NCBI RefSeq assembly: GCF_023898315.1
Contig: NC_064623.1
Span: forward strand, 16,133,140-16,197,139
From: Schistocerca nitens
Lineage: Eukaryota; Arthropoda; Insecta; Orthoptera; Acrididae
DNA length: 64,000 nt
Reading direction: 5' to 3'
The notes under the pieces are model-generated. The model made no database searches and had not been told where the DNA came from. It saw only the letters and a program-made list of their open reading frames with translations. Shown piece by piece: positions 52,640-63,270 of the stretch. The position numbers and the translations under genes are program-made. The stretch's first letter is position 1; every line of letters begins with the position of its first letter.

Positions 52640-54097
52640 AAGTGAGGGTGCCCTGCAGTCTCTCAGCCTATGAGGCAGAAAACGATGTATTGACGATTTA
52701 CTGCAGGGAAGTCGGTAGAGAACGGAATTTCTCAGTAGATACAAGAGCTGATATCAGTCTGCTCAAGGAAGAAGCAATAACCACAGAAATACCAGTAAAG
52801 AAGTAACAAGTATGAACGTTAAAAGGGATAACAAATGATACAGTTAATACACTGGGTATAATAAACTTAAAAATAACCAAATAATGGTCTAGTGAATAGG
52901 GATTTCTTACAAAAACAGAGACCTGTCGTTGAGTATAGCCAGAGAGAAACAACAGTGAATTGATATGACATTTTGTTGTTGACAGTACCAGAAGACGAGA
53001 TATAACCAGGATGGAGGTAACTAAAAAACTATATGATCGAGATAGGGTCACGAAAAAGTGTAAGTAAAATAAGAATAGCATAAACGAGTTCCAGGAGGTG
53101 AAACGATGCCGTAGTAATTTAAAGAGATAGCATGCTAGCAAGGGAATTAACGGATTAAAGCAATACTCCAGTGAAGAAGAGGCTCTTGAGAAATAAATGG
53201 AAGGTTGTGGTCCAAAGGAAATGATAGGATACAGAGGTGAAAAGACCAGGAGAATGTGATTGGAAAGACAGGAGACAATTCAGGAAGGGGAAGAGGTAAT
53301 AGGACCAAAAGAAGAAGTGTTAAAGGATGCATACGTTTCAGAGTCCCTAGTACGAAATCCTCAAGGTAAATGTGTTATTAGTATGGTGAACACGAATGAG
53401 GTAAAGAATAATGTTAGTTCATTATAATTAGTTACTGAAAACTTACGTAACGAAGCCACAGTAAGAAGAGTAATAAAACCCAAGGGACAGACATCAGATT
53501 AGAAGAATCACACAGCGAAAACCAGGGACGCTTTGTACATGGAGCACCTAAATGAAGAACAGAAATGTGAGTCAGAAAAACTGTGTAGTGAATATTGTGA
53601 TGTGCTTCATGTAAAAGGTAAGGCAGTAAATCATAGACTTTCAATACTGCCAGAGCTTACAGACAAGGTTAAAACTGTGAGACTATATTGGATCCTGGAA
53701 TCCCAGAACTAGATATTACATGAGCACAGAGAAAAAGTGTTGATAGACAGTATTACTGTAGAACACTGAAGTCCAGGGAAAATGCCAGTACTGCTAGTTC
53801 TGGAGAAAGCAGATGCCAACTGGAAACTAAAATATGGGTTGGTGGCTGATTATCATACAGTAAGCAAGATTTCTGAAGGTAAGTCATTCCCAGTCCCGAA
53901 TGTATCGGAAATTCTGGACCAGCTGGGAAAAGCTAAGTATTTTCCCACATTGGATTAGGCCAGCAGATACTACCAGATAGTAATGGACCCCCCAGGATAG
54001 GGAGAAAACTGAATTTATTGCTGATTATCAGCACTACAAGAGGATGCCGAGGGGATGAGAGGGGACACCTAGCACGTTTCAGGGACTGATGAACGTT
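52640..54097 (+). pseudogene. Gypsy protease and partial reverse transcriptase (second element)
   Basis: At 52645-52805 the translation VPCSLSAYEAENDVL, then FSVDTRADISLLKEEA, has the shape of an aspartic protease active site in which DTGAD reads DTRAD. A long decayed linker follows. From about 53550 'CSEYCDVLHVKGKAVNHRL' matches the region before RT, and at 53780-54095 RT blocks appear: MPVLLVLEKADANWKLKYGL, FPVPNVSEILDQLGKAKYF, a TAG after TLD, then ASRYYQIVMDPP and TFQGLMNVAL. The catalytic YxDD box would be further on and is absent. Numerous stops. The closest relationship is to insect gypsy elements. Confidence 0.7.
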
Positions 54098-54480
54098 GCA
54101 CTGTCAGCCAGAAGTCATACGGATTAACTTTGTGATCTGGATGGCCATGCCACATGCAAATAACGGCTGATAATTCTTCTGTTTCCAAAATGCCTCTGCA
54201 TCAGCCGCTTTACTGACTGTGCATAAAACTGACCCTACCCACGCATCCACGCTATTGAAAGGTTGGAATGATGCTGTTGCGTAAAACGCGAAACGCGTGA
54301 AGTACGTATCGCGCATACACGATCTTAGGCCTAATTTTTCAAGAATACAAGTTTTGATTTTTAACGTTAGTTTAACTCCATTACGTTACTATATTAATAG
54401 TATACACATATATTAGTGTTCCACATAACTTTAGTGGCTTTTGTGATCTGTAGTTAATAGAATATTATTGTTATTCCCTA
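54098..54480. other. No gene seen; possibly 5' UTR of the next LINE
   Basis: AT-rich sequence directly upstream of the LINE ORF1. I cannot tell where the LINE begins. Confidence 0.35.
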
Positions 54481-54507
54481 GATAAATTTTGTAAAAAAAT
54501 ATTGTAA

Positions 54508-55518
54508 ACAACCGCGAGCGAGAAGTGTTTGAGCTGCCGCAGAAAAGTCAGTTCTGGGGTTCTGTGCAGCTGTTGTGGCAGGTGGTTACATTGGGGTGAA
54601 TGTAGTGGCATGGGAATCGGGGAAGTAAATGGGTCTCTTCCATAGCATTGCAGATTATGTTCAAGGGATAGGAAAATAGCGGAACAGGAAGGGAAGATTA
54701 GAGTCCTTCAGGCTGAACTGGATTGTGCTAGGGAGGAAATGATGAGGTTAAGGGGGCAGGAGGGTGAAGACAGGTGGGAAGTGGTAGCAAGGAACAGGGG
54801 CCACAGAAAGAGAACAGTATCAGACAGTTTCATCATTGGCACAAACAATAGATTTGCCTTGTTACCTCAGTCAGCTAAGGAAGAGGCTCAAGTAGATGAA
54901 AGTGTAGTCAGCACTCAACAGACTTTCACTAGGAAACCAACTGTTGCAAAAAAAGTAGAAAGTAGGAGGAAAGTTCTGTTGTTAGGTAGTTGCCACGGAA
55001 GAGGTGTGGGCCAGATTTTGCAGGAAAAATTAGGTAACAGGTACCAGGTGACAAGTATTTTCAAGCCCAGTGAATGTCTTAGCCAAGTAATAGAGGATTT
55101 AGGATCATTGTGCAAAGGTTTTACGAAGCAGGATCATGTTGTGGTAGCGGGTGGAGCGGGAAACAGTATTGATAGGGATGAGGGCTACAATATTGAGTGT
55201 GACCTGGTAAAAATAGCATCTTCAATGAACCGTACAAATGTTAGCTTGGTTCCTGCTTCAATGCGGTATGACTGGCCCCAATTGAACAACTTTGTCAGGA
55301 GGGTCAATATGGAGCTAGATCAGCTGCTTCGGGCATCTACTTTATCAAGCATAGGTTTGGTTCCTGTTGATGGTATTGGTAGGTGGGATTTCACAAGACA
55401 TGGCCTGCATTTCAGTAGGAAAGGGAAGGGTAAACTGGCGGGGATGATAGCAAAATCTTTAAGGGGTGGCACTGAACCTCATGGGAGTACTTTTTTAGGC
55501 CAATCCTACATTGATTGA
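54508..55518 (+). pseudogene. LINE ORF1: PHD-type finger, coiled coil and SGNH esterase; one internal stop
   Basis: The frame is open from 54508 and interrupted once, by TAG at 54643-54645 where a Trp is expected (SLP-stop-HCRLC). The first part carries a PHD-like Cys pattern (KCLSCRRK, LCSCCGRWLHWGECSG, HCRLC). Next is a charged heptad-like helix (KIRVLQAELDCAREEMMRLR), then an uninterrupted 260-codon frame from ATG 54739. In it, RKVLLLGSCHGRGVGQIL holds the likely nucleophile block, HVVVAGGAGNSIDRD the third block, and WDFTRHGLHFSRKGKGKL the Asp-x2-His block of SGNH hydrolases. ORF1 proteins bind the element RNA; the esterase role is unproven. I see no Met upstream of the finger, so the true start may be lost. 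Confidence 0.85.
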
Positions 55519-55632
55519 AATTAAGCTTAATGAAAAGTTCAGACAGGCAGGTACTAGTGACGTGAAAATATCACAAGATTCTCATAACAATACAGTGAAA
55601 AATAATGTTAGTATGTCACAAGATTCACATTA

Positions 55633-58475
55633 AAGCACAGTAAAAAATAATGTTAATATACTGCATCAGAATATCAGGGGTAGAAAACAAAGTAGATGAG
55701 CTTCTTGTGTGTATAGAAGATTTAGAAACTAAGGGTGGAATAGATGTACTATGCCTGTCTGAACATCATATAGTCACAGGTATTGAAATGGTAAATGTAG
55801 GTGGATATAAGCTTTCAGCACATGTAAGTAGAGATACTATGGAGAGAGGAGGAGCTGCTGTATATATTAAAATCAGTCATAGTGTGAAAAAATTGGGAAC
55901 AAAAAAATTTTGCGTAGAGCAACACATAGAAGCACGTGCATGTGAGCTTAAACTAAATAAAGGCACTTTTACAATTCTAGCCGTGGATAGGTCCCCATTG
56001 GGAAATTTTCGACTATTTAGAAAAACTTGGATTCTTTATTGTGCTACCTGTCAGACAAAGGAAATCAAATTATTGTTTGTGGGGATTTCAATGTAGATTT
56101 TCTGAAAGAGTCAGATAGAAAGCTTGACCTTGAAGTATTACTTGGTTCTTTCAATTTGACAGCAGTTATTGATTTTCCTACTCGGGTGGTACAGGAAAGT
56201 AGCACGCTGATAGATAATGTTTTCATAGACCAAGATAAATTCAATCAAATAAAAACTTTTCCTGTGAAGAATGGTCTGCCTGATCACGATGCACAGCTAG
56301 TTACAGTATATGATATAGATCCATACAGTAATGCAAAACAGTCCTCCAAAATAGTGTGTTCCATTAACGATTAAACACCAAAATTTTAGGGAAAGCTTGC
56401 AACAGTTAGACTGGGATGAGGTGTACAGGGAACATGATACTAATTTAAAATTTAACCTATTTCATGATACCTTTGTGAGTATATTTGAAAACAGTTATCC
56501 TAAGAAAACAGTGAAATATAATTATAAGAAACCATGTAAAAAGCCATGACTTACTAAAGGGATAAAAATATCTTGTAAACAGAAAAGGGAAATGTATCTT
56601 ATAGCTAGGAGGAGTAATGATCTGAAACAGTGAAACATTATAAAAACTACTGCACTATATTAATAAAAGTTATTAAAAATCCAGAAGTGCATTATGTCCG
56701 AGAGTAGCACATCAGATAATATGTCAAAAGGGAAACAGGGCAACCGAGAGCACAAGAAGACTATTTCTATCAAACACAATGAAAAGTTTGTTAACAAGAA
56801 GTCAGAAGTAGAAAACATTTTTAATAATCATTTTTAAGTGTTGTAGAGAAAATAGGTTTCAGCTATTCATTGAAAAAGCAAGGCAGTATATGGAAGAGGC
56901 AGTACCTACGCAATTTGATAAAATTGAAATTCCACCCACCTCTCCTACTGAAATTAGGAAAATAATAAATTCACTCAAAAGTGGAATTGATGGCGTTTCC
57001 AACAGATTACTAGAAGATTGTTCCCAACAAATAAGTGGGATTCTCAGCCACATATGTAGTAGCTCACTGAAACAGGGAATTTTTCCAGGTAGACTGAAAT
57101 ATGCTATTGTTAAACCATTGTATAAAAAGGGGATGGATCTGATGCTAACAACTACTGCCCAATCTCACTTCTGACAGCTTTATCCAAAATTCCTGAAAAA
57201 GTATTCAAGAGTAGCAAAACATATTTGTAAAAATGAAGTACTAACAAAATGTCAGTTTGGTTTTGAGAAAGGCTTTTCAACAGAAGATGCTATATATGCT
57301 TTCACTGATCAAATATTAAATGCAATGAATAACCGAACATCACCCATTGGGATATTTTGTGATCTCTCAAAGGCTTTTGATTGTGTGAATCACGAAATTC
57401 TCTAGATAAGCTTAAGTATTGTGGTATGTGTGGGACAGTGCACAAATGATTTAGTTCATACTTAACTGGAAGAATGCAGGAGGTTGAAATTAACAGTACA
57501 GATAGTCTACAAAAATCAGCAGAGTCCTCTAACTAGGGAGGTATCAAGAATGGTGTCCCACAGGGTTCAGTCTTGGATCCCTTATTATTCTTAATATATA
57601 TTAACGACTTGCCACTCTATATTCATGTAGATGCAAAGTTAGTTCTTTTACTGATGATACTAGTATAGTAATCACACCCAAGAAGCAAGAATCAGCTGAG
57701 GAAATTGTAAATAATGTCTTTCACAAAATTATTAAGTGGTTCTCTGCAAATTTACTCTCACTAAATTTTGAGAAAACACAGTTTATACAATTCTGTACAA
57801 TAAACAGCATAACATCAATGATAAATATAGACTATGAACATAAGTCTGTTGCTAAGGTAGAATACTGCAAATTTCTGGGTGTGTGCATTGATGAGAAATT
57901 GAATTGGAAGAAACACATCGATGATCTGCTGAAATGGTCAGGTTCAGCTACTAATGCTATTAGGGTTATTGCAAATTTTGGTGATAAATGTATCAGTGAA
58001 TTGGCCTACTATGCCTATTTTCATTCACTGCTTTCATGTGGCATCATATTTTGGGGAAATTCGTGATTAAGAGAGAAAGTATTCATTGCACAAAACCGTA
58101 TAATCAGAATAATAGCTGGATCCCACCCGAGATCACCATTGCAGATATTTATTTAAGGAACTTGGGATATTCACAGTACCTTCACAATACATATATTCAC
58201 TTATGAAATTTGTCATTAATAACCCATCCCAATTCAAAAATAACAGCGAAGTGCATAGCTACAACATTATAAGAAAGGATGATATTCACTATTCTCGATT
58301 AAATCTCACTTTAGCACAGAAAGGGGTGAATTATGCTGCCACAAAAATCTTTGGTCATTTGCCAAATAGAAGTAAAAGTTTGACAGATAACCAACCAACA
58401 TTTAAAAGCAAATTAAAAGAATTTCTGAATGACAACTCCTTCTACTCCACAGATGAATTCTTAGATACGAAGTAG
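55633..58475 (+). pseudogene. LINE ORF2: APE endonuclease and reverse transcriptase, many frameshifts
   Basis: It begins NILHQNIRG, loses one base, and continues VENKVDELLVCIEDLETK, GIDVLCLSEHH and GGAAVYIK. After a shift near 56050 it reads IIVCGDFNVDFL (metal-binding Asp/Asn block) and LPDHDAQLVTVY (the catalytic SDHD block with Pro for Ser). RT fragments follow: EIRKIINSLKSGIDGVSNRL, FCDLSKAFDCVNHEIL, NGVPQGSVLDPLLFLIYIND, FTDDTSIVI (FADD with Ala to Thr; both Asp kept), CKFLGVCIDEKLNWKKHIDD, LSCGIIFWGNS, and a last open frame MKFVINNPSQF to LNDNSFYSTDEFLDTK, stop 58473-58475. Domain order is complete; at least six lesions. Confidence 0.87.
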
Positions 58476-58589
58476 TAACTCTAAAAAAAAAAAAAAATTA
58501 ATTATTTTGTGTAAAGAAAACGTTCCACATCATTACGAAATGTCGTATTCATTATCTATGGGACAAGGATTAATGTATGTATGCATGTA

Positions 58590-59410
58590 AGACTCTTCAT
58601 AGCGTTCACCAGTGACGGTACAGGTAACACGATCCGCAGGACTCATCTCCTCGAAGAAACGCAGCCCTCCTGCGATAAACGATGCTGTCAACCCGCACCA
58701 CACAGCATGATGAGGTACCCGTTGATGCGAGTGCAGATTTTTCGTTACCCATATTCTACAGCTCTGGGTATTGACGTGTCCCTGGAGAGATGGGCCTCGC
58801 CTGTCCACAGTGTGTTGCACACAGGCGAGAAACTCCACAGTGAACGTTTTCGTCTTTCCCGACAAGTGAACGTGGCTGATTTTGTGTTGGAAGCAATGCA
58901 GGGTGTTTCGTAGGGTTTTCTGCGCTGTGCTCGCAGGCGCGTCCAACGCTGGGACAATTCCTCGTGCACTGCATATTTGCACACCACTGGTCGAACATTC
59001 CTGCATCGCTGTGGCCGTATCTTCAAAGTCGTCGGATCAACTGCTTTCCTTCCTCTGCTACACTACACTTCGGAAGATTTTGTCTTTTCGAATTTTGTAA
59101 TCATTTGTCGAGACCCTTAGCAGACACCAGACCAGTGCCTTTCTTCATACCCTCGAGTGTCCAGAACTTCTGCATGGCTACTGGAGCACAGCCACTGTTC
59201 TCATGTAAACTGAGGGACAGCCATGTGTCATTTCCGCAGACGTGTCTGTTGGTGTGCGTATTTTGACGCTTACAGCGCCATTTGGTAAAATTTTCCTTAA
59301 TTTTTTCCCCCATGACGTTTCCCCCTGCTGTTCAAATTTGACGTCAGTCAGAGCACTGGTTCTCTGTCTGCACAGTTTTGAAACTGGAAATTTAATTATG
59401 GACACACTGT
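58590..59410 (-). pseudogene. IS630/Tc1/mariner-type transposase remnant
   Basis: Minus-strand fragments match a transposase family frequent in orthopterans. Near 59000 are 'VQICSARGI' and 'TLRNTLHCFQHKISHVHL', then FTVEFLACVQ, then in a shifted frame WTGEAHLS, which stands where WSDEAHF holds the first catalytic Asp (here Gly). Next come GHVNTQSCRIWVTKNLHSHQ, VWCGLTASFIAGG and VTCTVTGERYEE. It breaks off before the second Asp block. The right end, 59305-59410, with 'tgaaactggaaatttaatt', probably is the 5' UTR and terminus. One end only is present; no flanking TA pair could be assigned. Confidence 0.7.
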
Positions 59411-59572
59411 AGTTTCATAGGACAGAAGATACAACACTAAAAGCATGAAATATGACAAGCCTTTAGCTATAGAAACGCAATTTCCTGTCTTTTATTCTAA
59501 CAATTGATATCTGGAACAGCCAGTTTTCGGTAGATACTCAACGTGCTGATGCTTTGAAACAGCTTATATTCA

Positions 59573-59908
59573 CACTGGAAACAAACAACCACCGTCCAAA
59601 CAAGCCTGGAAGACCCAACGGTACCGACTGACCGCCGTGTCACCCTCAGCTCTTAGGCGCCAACGGCTGCAGATACGGCGGGCCACGTGGTCAGCCCGCT
59701 GCTCTCCCAGCCATACTCAGTTTTCGTGACGTCACTACTCCTCAACCAAGTATCTCTTCAATTGGCCTCAGAAGGGCTGAGTGCACCCCGCTTGCCAACC
59801 ACACTAGGCAGACCCGGACGGTGACCCATCCAAGTGCTAGCCAAGCCCGACAGCGCTTAACCTCAGTAACCTGATGGAAACCAGTGTTACCACTGCGCCA
59901 AGGCCGTT
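59573..59908 (-). mobile_element. 5S rRNA-derived SINE
   Basis: Read on the minus strand it contains 'gaggttaagcgctgtcgggc' and 'tagcacttggatgggtcacc', which parallel the box A / intermediate element / box C promoter of 5S rRNA (GAAGTTAAGCAACGTCGGGC, TAGTACTTGGATGGGTGACC). A non-5S body to 'gtttggacgg' follows. The exact 12-bp duplication AGCTTATATTCA is at 59561-59572 and 59909-59920. The head before the 5S core is 'taacggccttggcgcagtgg', tRNA-like. It is a SINE and not a 5S gene. Confidence 0.88.
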
Positions 59909-60131
59909 AGCTTATATTCATACCATGTACTCTATAATAAAAAAAACACCAGATACATGCGTTTAGCTCCATACAATTTGGTATCTCCTACGTTCTGTTA
60001 GTTTAAAATCAGGTACTGGGGGGGGGGGGGGTTCCTACTATAAATTTCTATCGCGGAATTTACGTCGGCATACAGAAATACTCTCCAAACAATGCCCTAT
60101 AATCTGTGAACAACTTAATTAAATGCAAATA

Positions 60132-61553
60132 CACTCCTGGAAATTGAAATAAGAACACCGTGAATTCATTGTCCCAGGAAGGGGAAACTTTATTGACACA
60201 TTCCTGGGGTCAGATACATCACATGATCACACTGACAGAACCACAGGCACATAGACACAGGCAACAGAGCATGCACAATGTCGGCACTAGTACAGTGTAT
60301 ATCCACCTTTCGCAGCAATGAAGGCTGCTATTCTCCCATGGAGACGATCGTAGAGATGCTGGATGTAGTCCTGTGGAACGGCTTGCCATGCCATTTCCAC
60401 CTGGCGCCTCAGTTGGACCAGCGTTCGTGCTGGACGTGCTGACCGCGTGAGACGACGCTACATCCAGTCCCAAACATGCTCAATGGGGGACAGATCCGGA
60501 GATCTTGCTGGCCAGGGTAGTTGACTTACACCTTCTAGAGCACGTTGGGTGGCACGGGATACATGCGGACGTGCATTGTCCTGTTGGAACAGCAAGTTCC
60601 CTTGCCGGTCTAGGAATGGTAGAACGATGGGTTCGATGACGGTTTGGATGTACCGTGCACTATTCAGTGTCCCCTCGACGATCACCAGTGGTGTACGGCC
60701 AGTGTAGGAGATCGCTCCCCACACCATGATGCCGGGTGTTGGCCCTGTGTGCCTCGGTCGTATGCAGTCCTGATTGTGGCGCTCACCTGCACGGCGCCAA
60801 ACACGCATACGACCATCATTGGCACCAAGGCAGAAGCGACTCTCATCGCTGAAGACGACACGTCTCCATTCGTCCCTCCATTCACGCCTGTCGCGACACC
60901 ACTGGAGGCGGGCTGCACGATGTTGGGGCGTGAGCGGAAGACGGCCTAACGGTGTGCGGGACCGTAGACCAGCTTCATGGAGACGGTTGCGAATGGTCCT
61001 CGCCGATACCCCAGGAGCAACAGTGTCCCTAATTTGCTGGGAAGTGGCGGTGCGGTCCCCTACGGCACTGCGTAGGATCCTACGGTCTTGGCGTGCATCC
61101 GTGCGTCGCTGCGGTCCGGTCCCCGGTCGACGGGCACGTGCACCTTCCGCCGACCACTGGCGACAACATCGATGTACTGTGGAGACCTCACGCCCCACGT
61201 GTTGAGCAATTCGGCGGTACGTCCACCCGGCCTCCCGCATGCCCACTATACGCCCTCGTTCAAAGTCCGTCAACTGCACATACGGTTCACGTCCACGCTG
61301 TCGCGGCATGCTACCAGTGTTAAAGACTGCGATGGAGCTCCGTATGCCACGGCAAACTGGCTGACACTGACGGCGGCGGTGCACAAATGCTGCGCAGCTA
61401 GCGCCATTCGACGGCCAACACCGCGGTTCCTGGTGTGTCCGCTGTGCCGTGCGTGTGATCATTGCTTGTACAGCCCTCTCGCAGTGTCCGGAGCAAGTAT
61501 GGTGGGTCTGACACACCGGTGTCAATGTGTTCTTTTTTCCATTTCCAGGAGTG
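60132..61553 (-). mobile_element. Tc1-like DNA transposon, copy 2 (twin of 367-1788)
   Basis: Same inverted ends and the same 1422-bp length as copy 1, at a constant offset of 59765 bp. TA flanks at 60130-60131 and 61554-61555. Outside the TA the two loci share no sequence. Confidence 0.95.
60287..61309 (-). pseudogene. Tc1-like transposase, one internal stop (copy 2)
   Basis: Start ATG at 61307-61309 (MPRQRGREPYVQL). The frame is open through the helix-turn-helix (TYRRIAQHVGREVSTVHRCC), the first catalytic block VVFSDESRFCLGANDG, FQQDNARPHVSRATQ and SPDLSPIEHVWDWM, so all three catalytic residues are encoded. A TAG at 60458-60460, in place of the Lys codon of copy 1, then removes the last 57 residues or so (KRRLTRSARPART and following). 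The upstream extension of the frame to 61525 lies in the terminal region and is unlikely to be translated. The truncated product of about 283 residues keeps the DNA-binding and catalytic parts; whether it has any activity is unknown. Confidence 0.92.
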
Positions 61554-61555
61554 TA

Positions 61556-62100
61556 GTTATATGGCCAGGCTAACTAATTGGAGTACTTTATATCTGTCTC
61601 TCTCCCTGAATATCAAATTAATCAAATTATTTTGTCCAATAGCATCACATCTCAAAGACATTGACATCAGGATCCTATGTGTTGTATCCTCCATACTCAT
61701 CAAAGATGGGGTGCTTAGGAAACCTGCTTTCTCGGATCGATAGACAACAATTGAAGCAAATCATATTAAAGAATTTCATTAGAGGATGAATCAATGAAAA
61801 TACTTAACTTTGAGAATTTAGAATGATGTGTCGCAAGCAAAGATCGACTTTCGAATAAGGAATCTCTTCGGTATATACAATTCCTAATACAAGTGTGGTA
61901 ATACAGTGGATGATTCTATGCAAGTCGCTGGTCTTGACGCTTCTGTAGAAGCTCGTAGAGCTGGGCCACAGCCGGGTGGTGCGGGGCTTACGTACTCTTC
62001 GTGTAGAGAGCGCTGCCGTCGCGTTATCGTACTGGAGAGGGTTCGATCGGCATGTGATTGGCTGACGCCTTTTCACAGCCCTCTCTGCTCCAACGTTCTC
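61556..62100. other. No gene seen
   Basis: Unassigned. A minus-strand frame at 61804-62178 overlaps the SINE and has no domain. Confidence 0.4.
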
Positions 62101-62330
62101 ACCGAGCGAGGTGGCGCAGTGGTTAGCACACTGGACTCGTATTCGGGAGGACGACGGTTCAATCCTGTCTCCAGCCATCCTGATTTAGGTTTTCTGTGAT
62201 TTCCCTAAATCGCTCCACACAAATTTCGGGATGGCTCCTTTGAAAGGGCACAGCTGACTTCCTTCCCCGTCCTTCCCTAATCCGATGAGACCAATGACCT
62301 CGATGTCTGGTGTCCTTCCCCGAAACAACG
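62101..62330 (+). mobile_element. tRNA-derived SINE (family C)
   Basis: Full head 'accgagcgaggtggcgcagt' with box A (tggcgcagtggttag), box B (cggttcaatcctg), body 'catcctgatttaggttttct' and end near 'ccttccccgaaacaac'. The most complete family C copy here. No clear target duplication. Confidence 0.9.
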
Positions 62331-62715
62331 CAGAACGAGAGCATGTTAAATTTTCCATCTTCTTAACTAACAAGCGTATTGTTGTAGTTCCGCCGTTTCA
62401 TTCTGTTTCACAGTTAAACGACAGTCGAAGCTATAGTCTGATTAAAATTAAGTGACACTTGACAGTTCACGCTCTGAAACTCATTTCCTCCAATCAAACC
62501 CGAACCATTCGCCGGTGACGAACTGTCTCAACAGTTGGTCGGCTGACTTCCAGCTCCTCGTTCGACATGCTCTCTTGATGTGTTTGGCTCCCGAATCTTG
62601 GGTCTGGCGCTATAATTTCGTATTTCATCATACATGATAACCACACCAGAAACAGCGCGCACAAAGATATCGATGCTAATGAAGTACACACGTTTCGTAC
62701 ATAGTAATAACCAAA
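62331..62715. other. No gene seen
   Basis: Unassigned; short frames on both strands only. Confidence 0.4.
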
Positions 62716-62859
62716 CACTACTGGATACTTCCACATAAGACGTGATTCAGTGTCACGTATATCATTATCACAATCACAGAGATCGGCTTACAGGAGGTAA
62801 GCTTCGCATGACGGTAAGTTTCGCACGCCATTGCGTCGAAGTAATTCATTATTGCGACT

Positions 62860-63270
62860 GAATGGTCACAGTCAAAAATATAGTTTGTGTCAGTCTTGTA
62901 CTTTAGCGCAATGGTTCTGGCAGAAATTCGTCGTGTTGAAGATCGGAAGTTCGAATCTATCTTCAAGAGTCTGCTGTTCAGTTTTTTCAGTATCTCTGTG
63001 ACAGTCTCCCACGGATTAAACAAATCTTTGACAATTCGTGCTGCCCTCCTGTGTATATGTTCAGTAACCGCTGTTAGTCCTATCTCATATGGGTACCACA
63101 CACTTAAGCAATATTCCAGAACCTATCGCACGAGTGATTTACAAGCAATCTCCTTGATTGCACTTCCCCAGTATTCTACCAATAAACCGAAGTCTGCCAC
63201 CTGCTTTAGCCATGATTGAACGTATGTGGTCATTGCATTTGTGTTACACCCAGATAAACAATGACAGCAA
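62860..63270 (-). pseudogene. LINE reverse-transcriptase C-terminal fragment, diverged
   Basis: On the minus strand, 'GRLRFIGRILGKCNQ', then VWYPYEIGLTAVTEHIHRRA and ARIVKDLFNPWETVTEILKK, parallel the LRFIGRILRKCN, WDPYQIGLIEEIEKIQRRA and ARFVTGSFSNRESVTEMVDK blocks of the LINE at 36.6-38.2 kb. It is truncated at both ends and more diverged than any of the other copies. Only about 400 bp remain; boundaries are approximate. Confidence 0.7.

Larger units (their letters stand above)
50150..54097 (+). mobile_element. Second gypsy-type retrotransposon, heavily decayed
   Basis: Gag (50165-50980), protease (about 52640-52810) and the N-terminal half of RT (about 53470-54097) occur in the right order on one strand. 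The RT stops abruptly after the block for 'FQ.LMN', so RNase H, integrase and 3' LTR are missing. The gap 50990-52640 between gag and protease is longer than usual and is probably an unrecognised insertion. Confidence 0.7.
54481..58580 (+). mobile_element. LINE (CR1/Jockey-like), nearly full length
   Basis: ORF1 (PHD finger, coiled coil, esterase) and ORF2 (endonuclease, RT) follow each other, then a 3' UTR with A-rich run (58481-58500), 'tctatgggacaaggattaat' and a short (ATGT)n end near 58575. Family knowledge: an esterase and a PHD-type finger in ORF1 are features of CR1-like LINEs. It is the only LINE in the window with 5' coding sequence. Confidence 0.88.

Noticed and set aside
54739..55518. 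A host esterase gene
   Set aside because: Its SGNH blocks are those of LINE ORF1; it lies directly before a LINE endonuclease/RT and behind a PHD-type finger typical of CR1-like ORF1.
59800..59885. A 5S rRNA gene on the minus strand
   Set aside because: Only the internal promoter half resembles 5S; the 5' and 3' parts do not, and the unit is flanked by a 12-bp target duplication.
5010..62330. Apparent tRNA genes (box A and box B pairs) at 5010, 8303, 9547, 15760, 20651, 25825, 47478 and 62101
   Set aside because: No copy forms a tRNA cloverleaf with acceptor pairing. All continue into the same non-tRNA body and most have target duplications, so they are SINEs.
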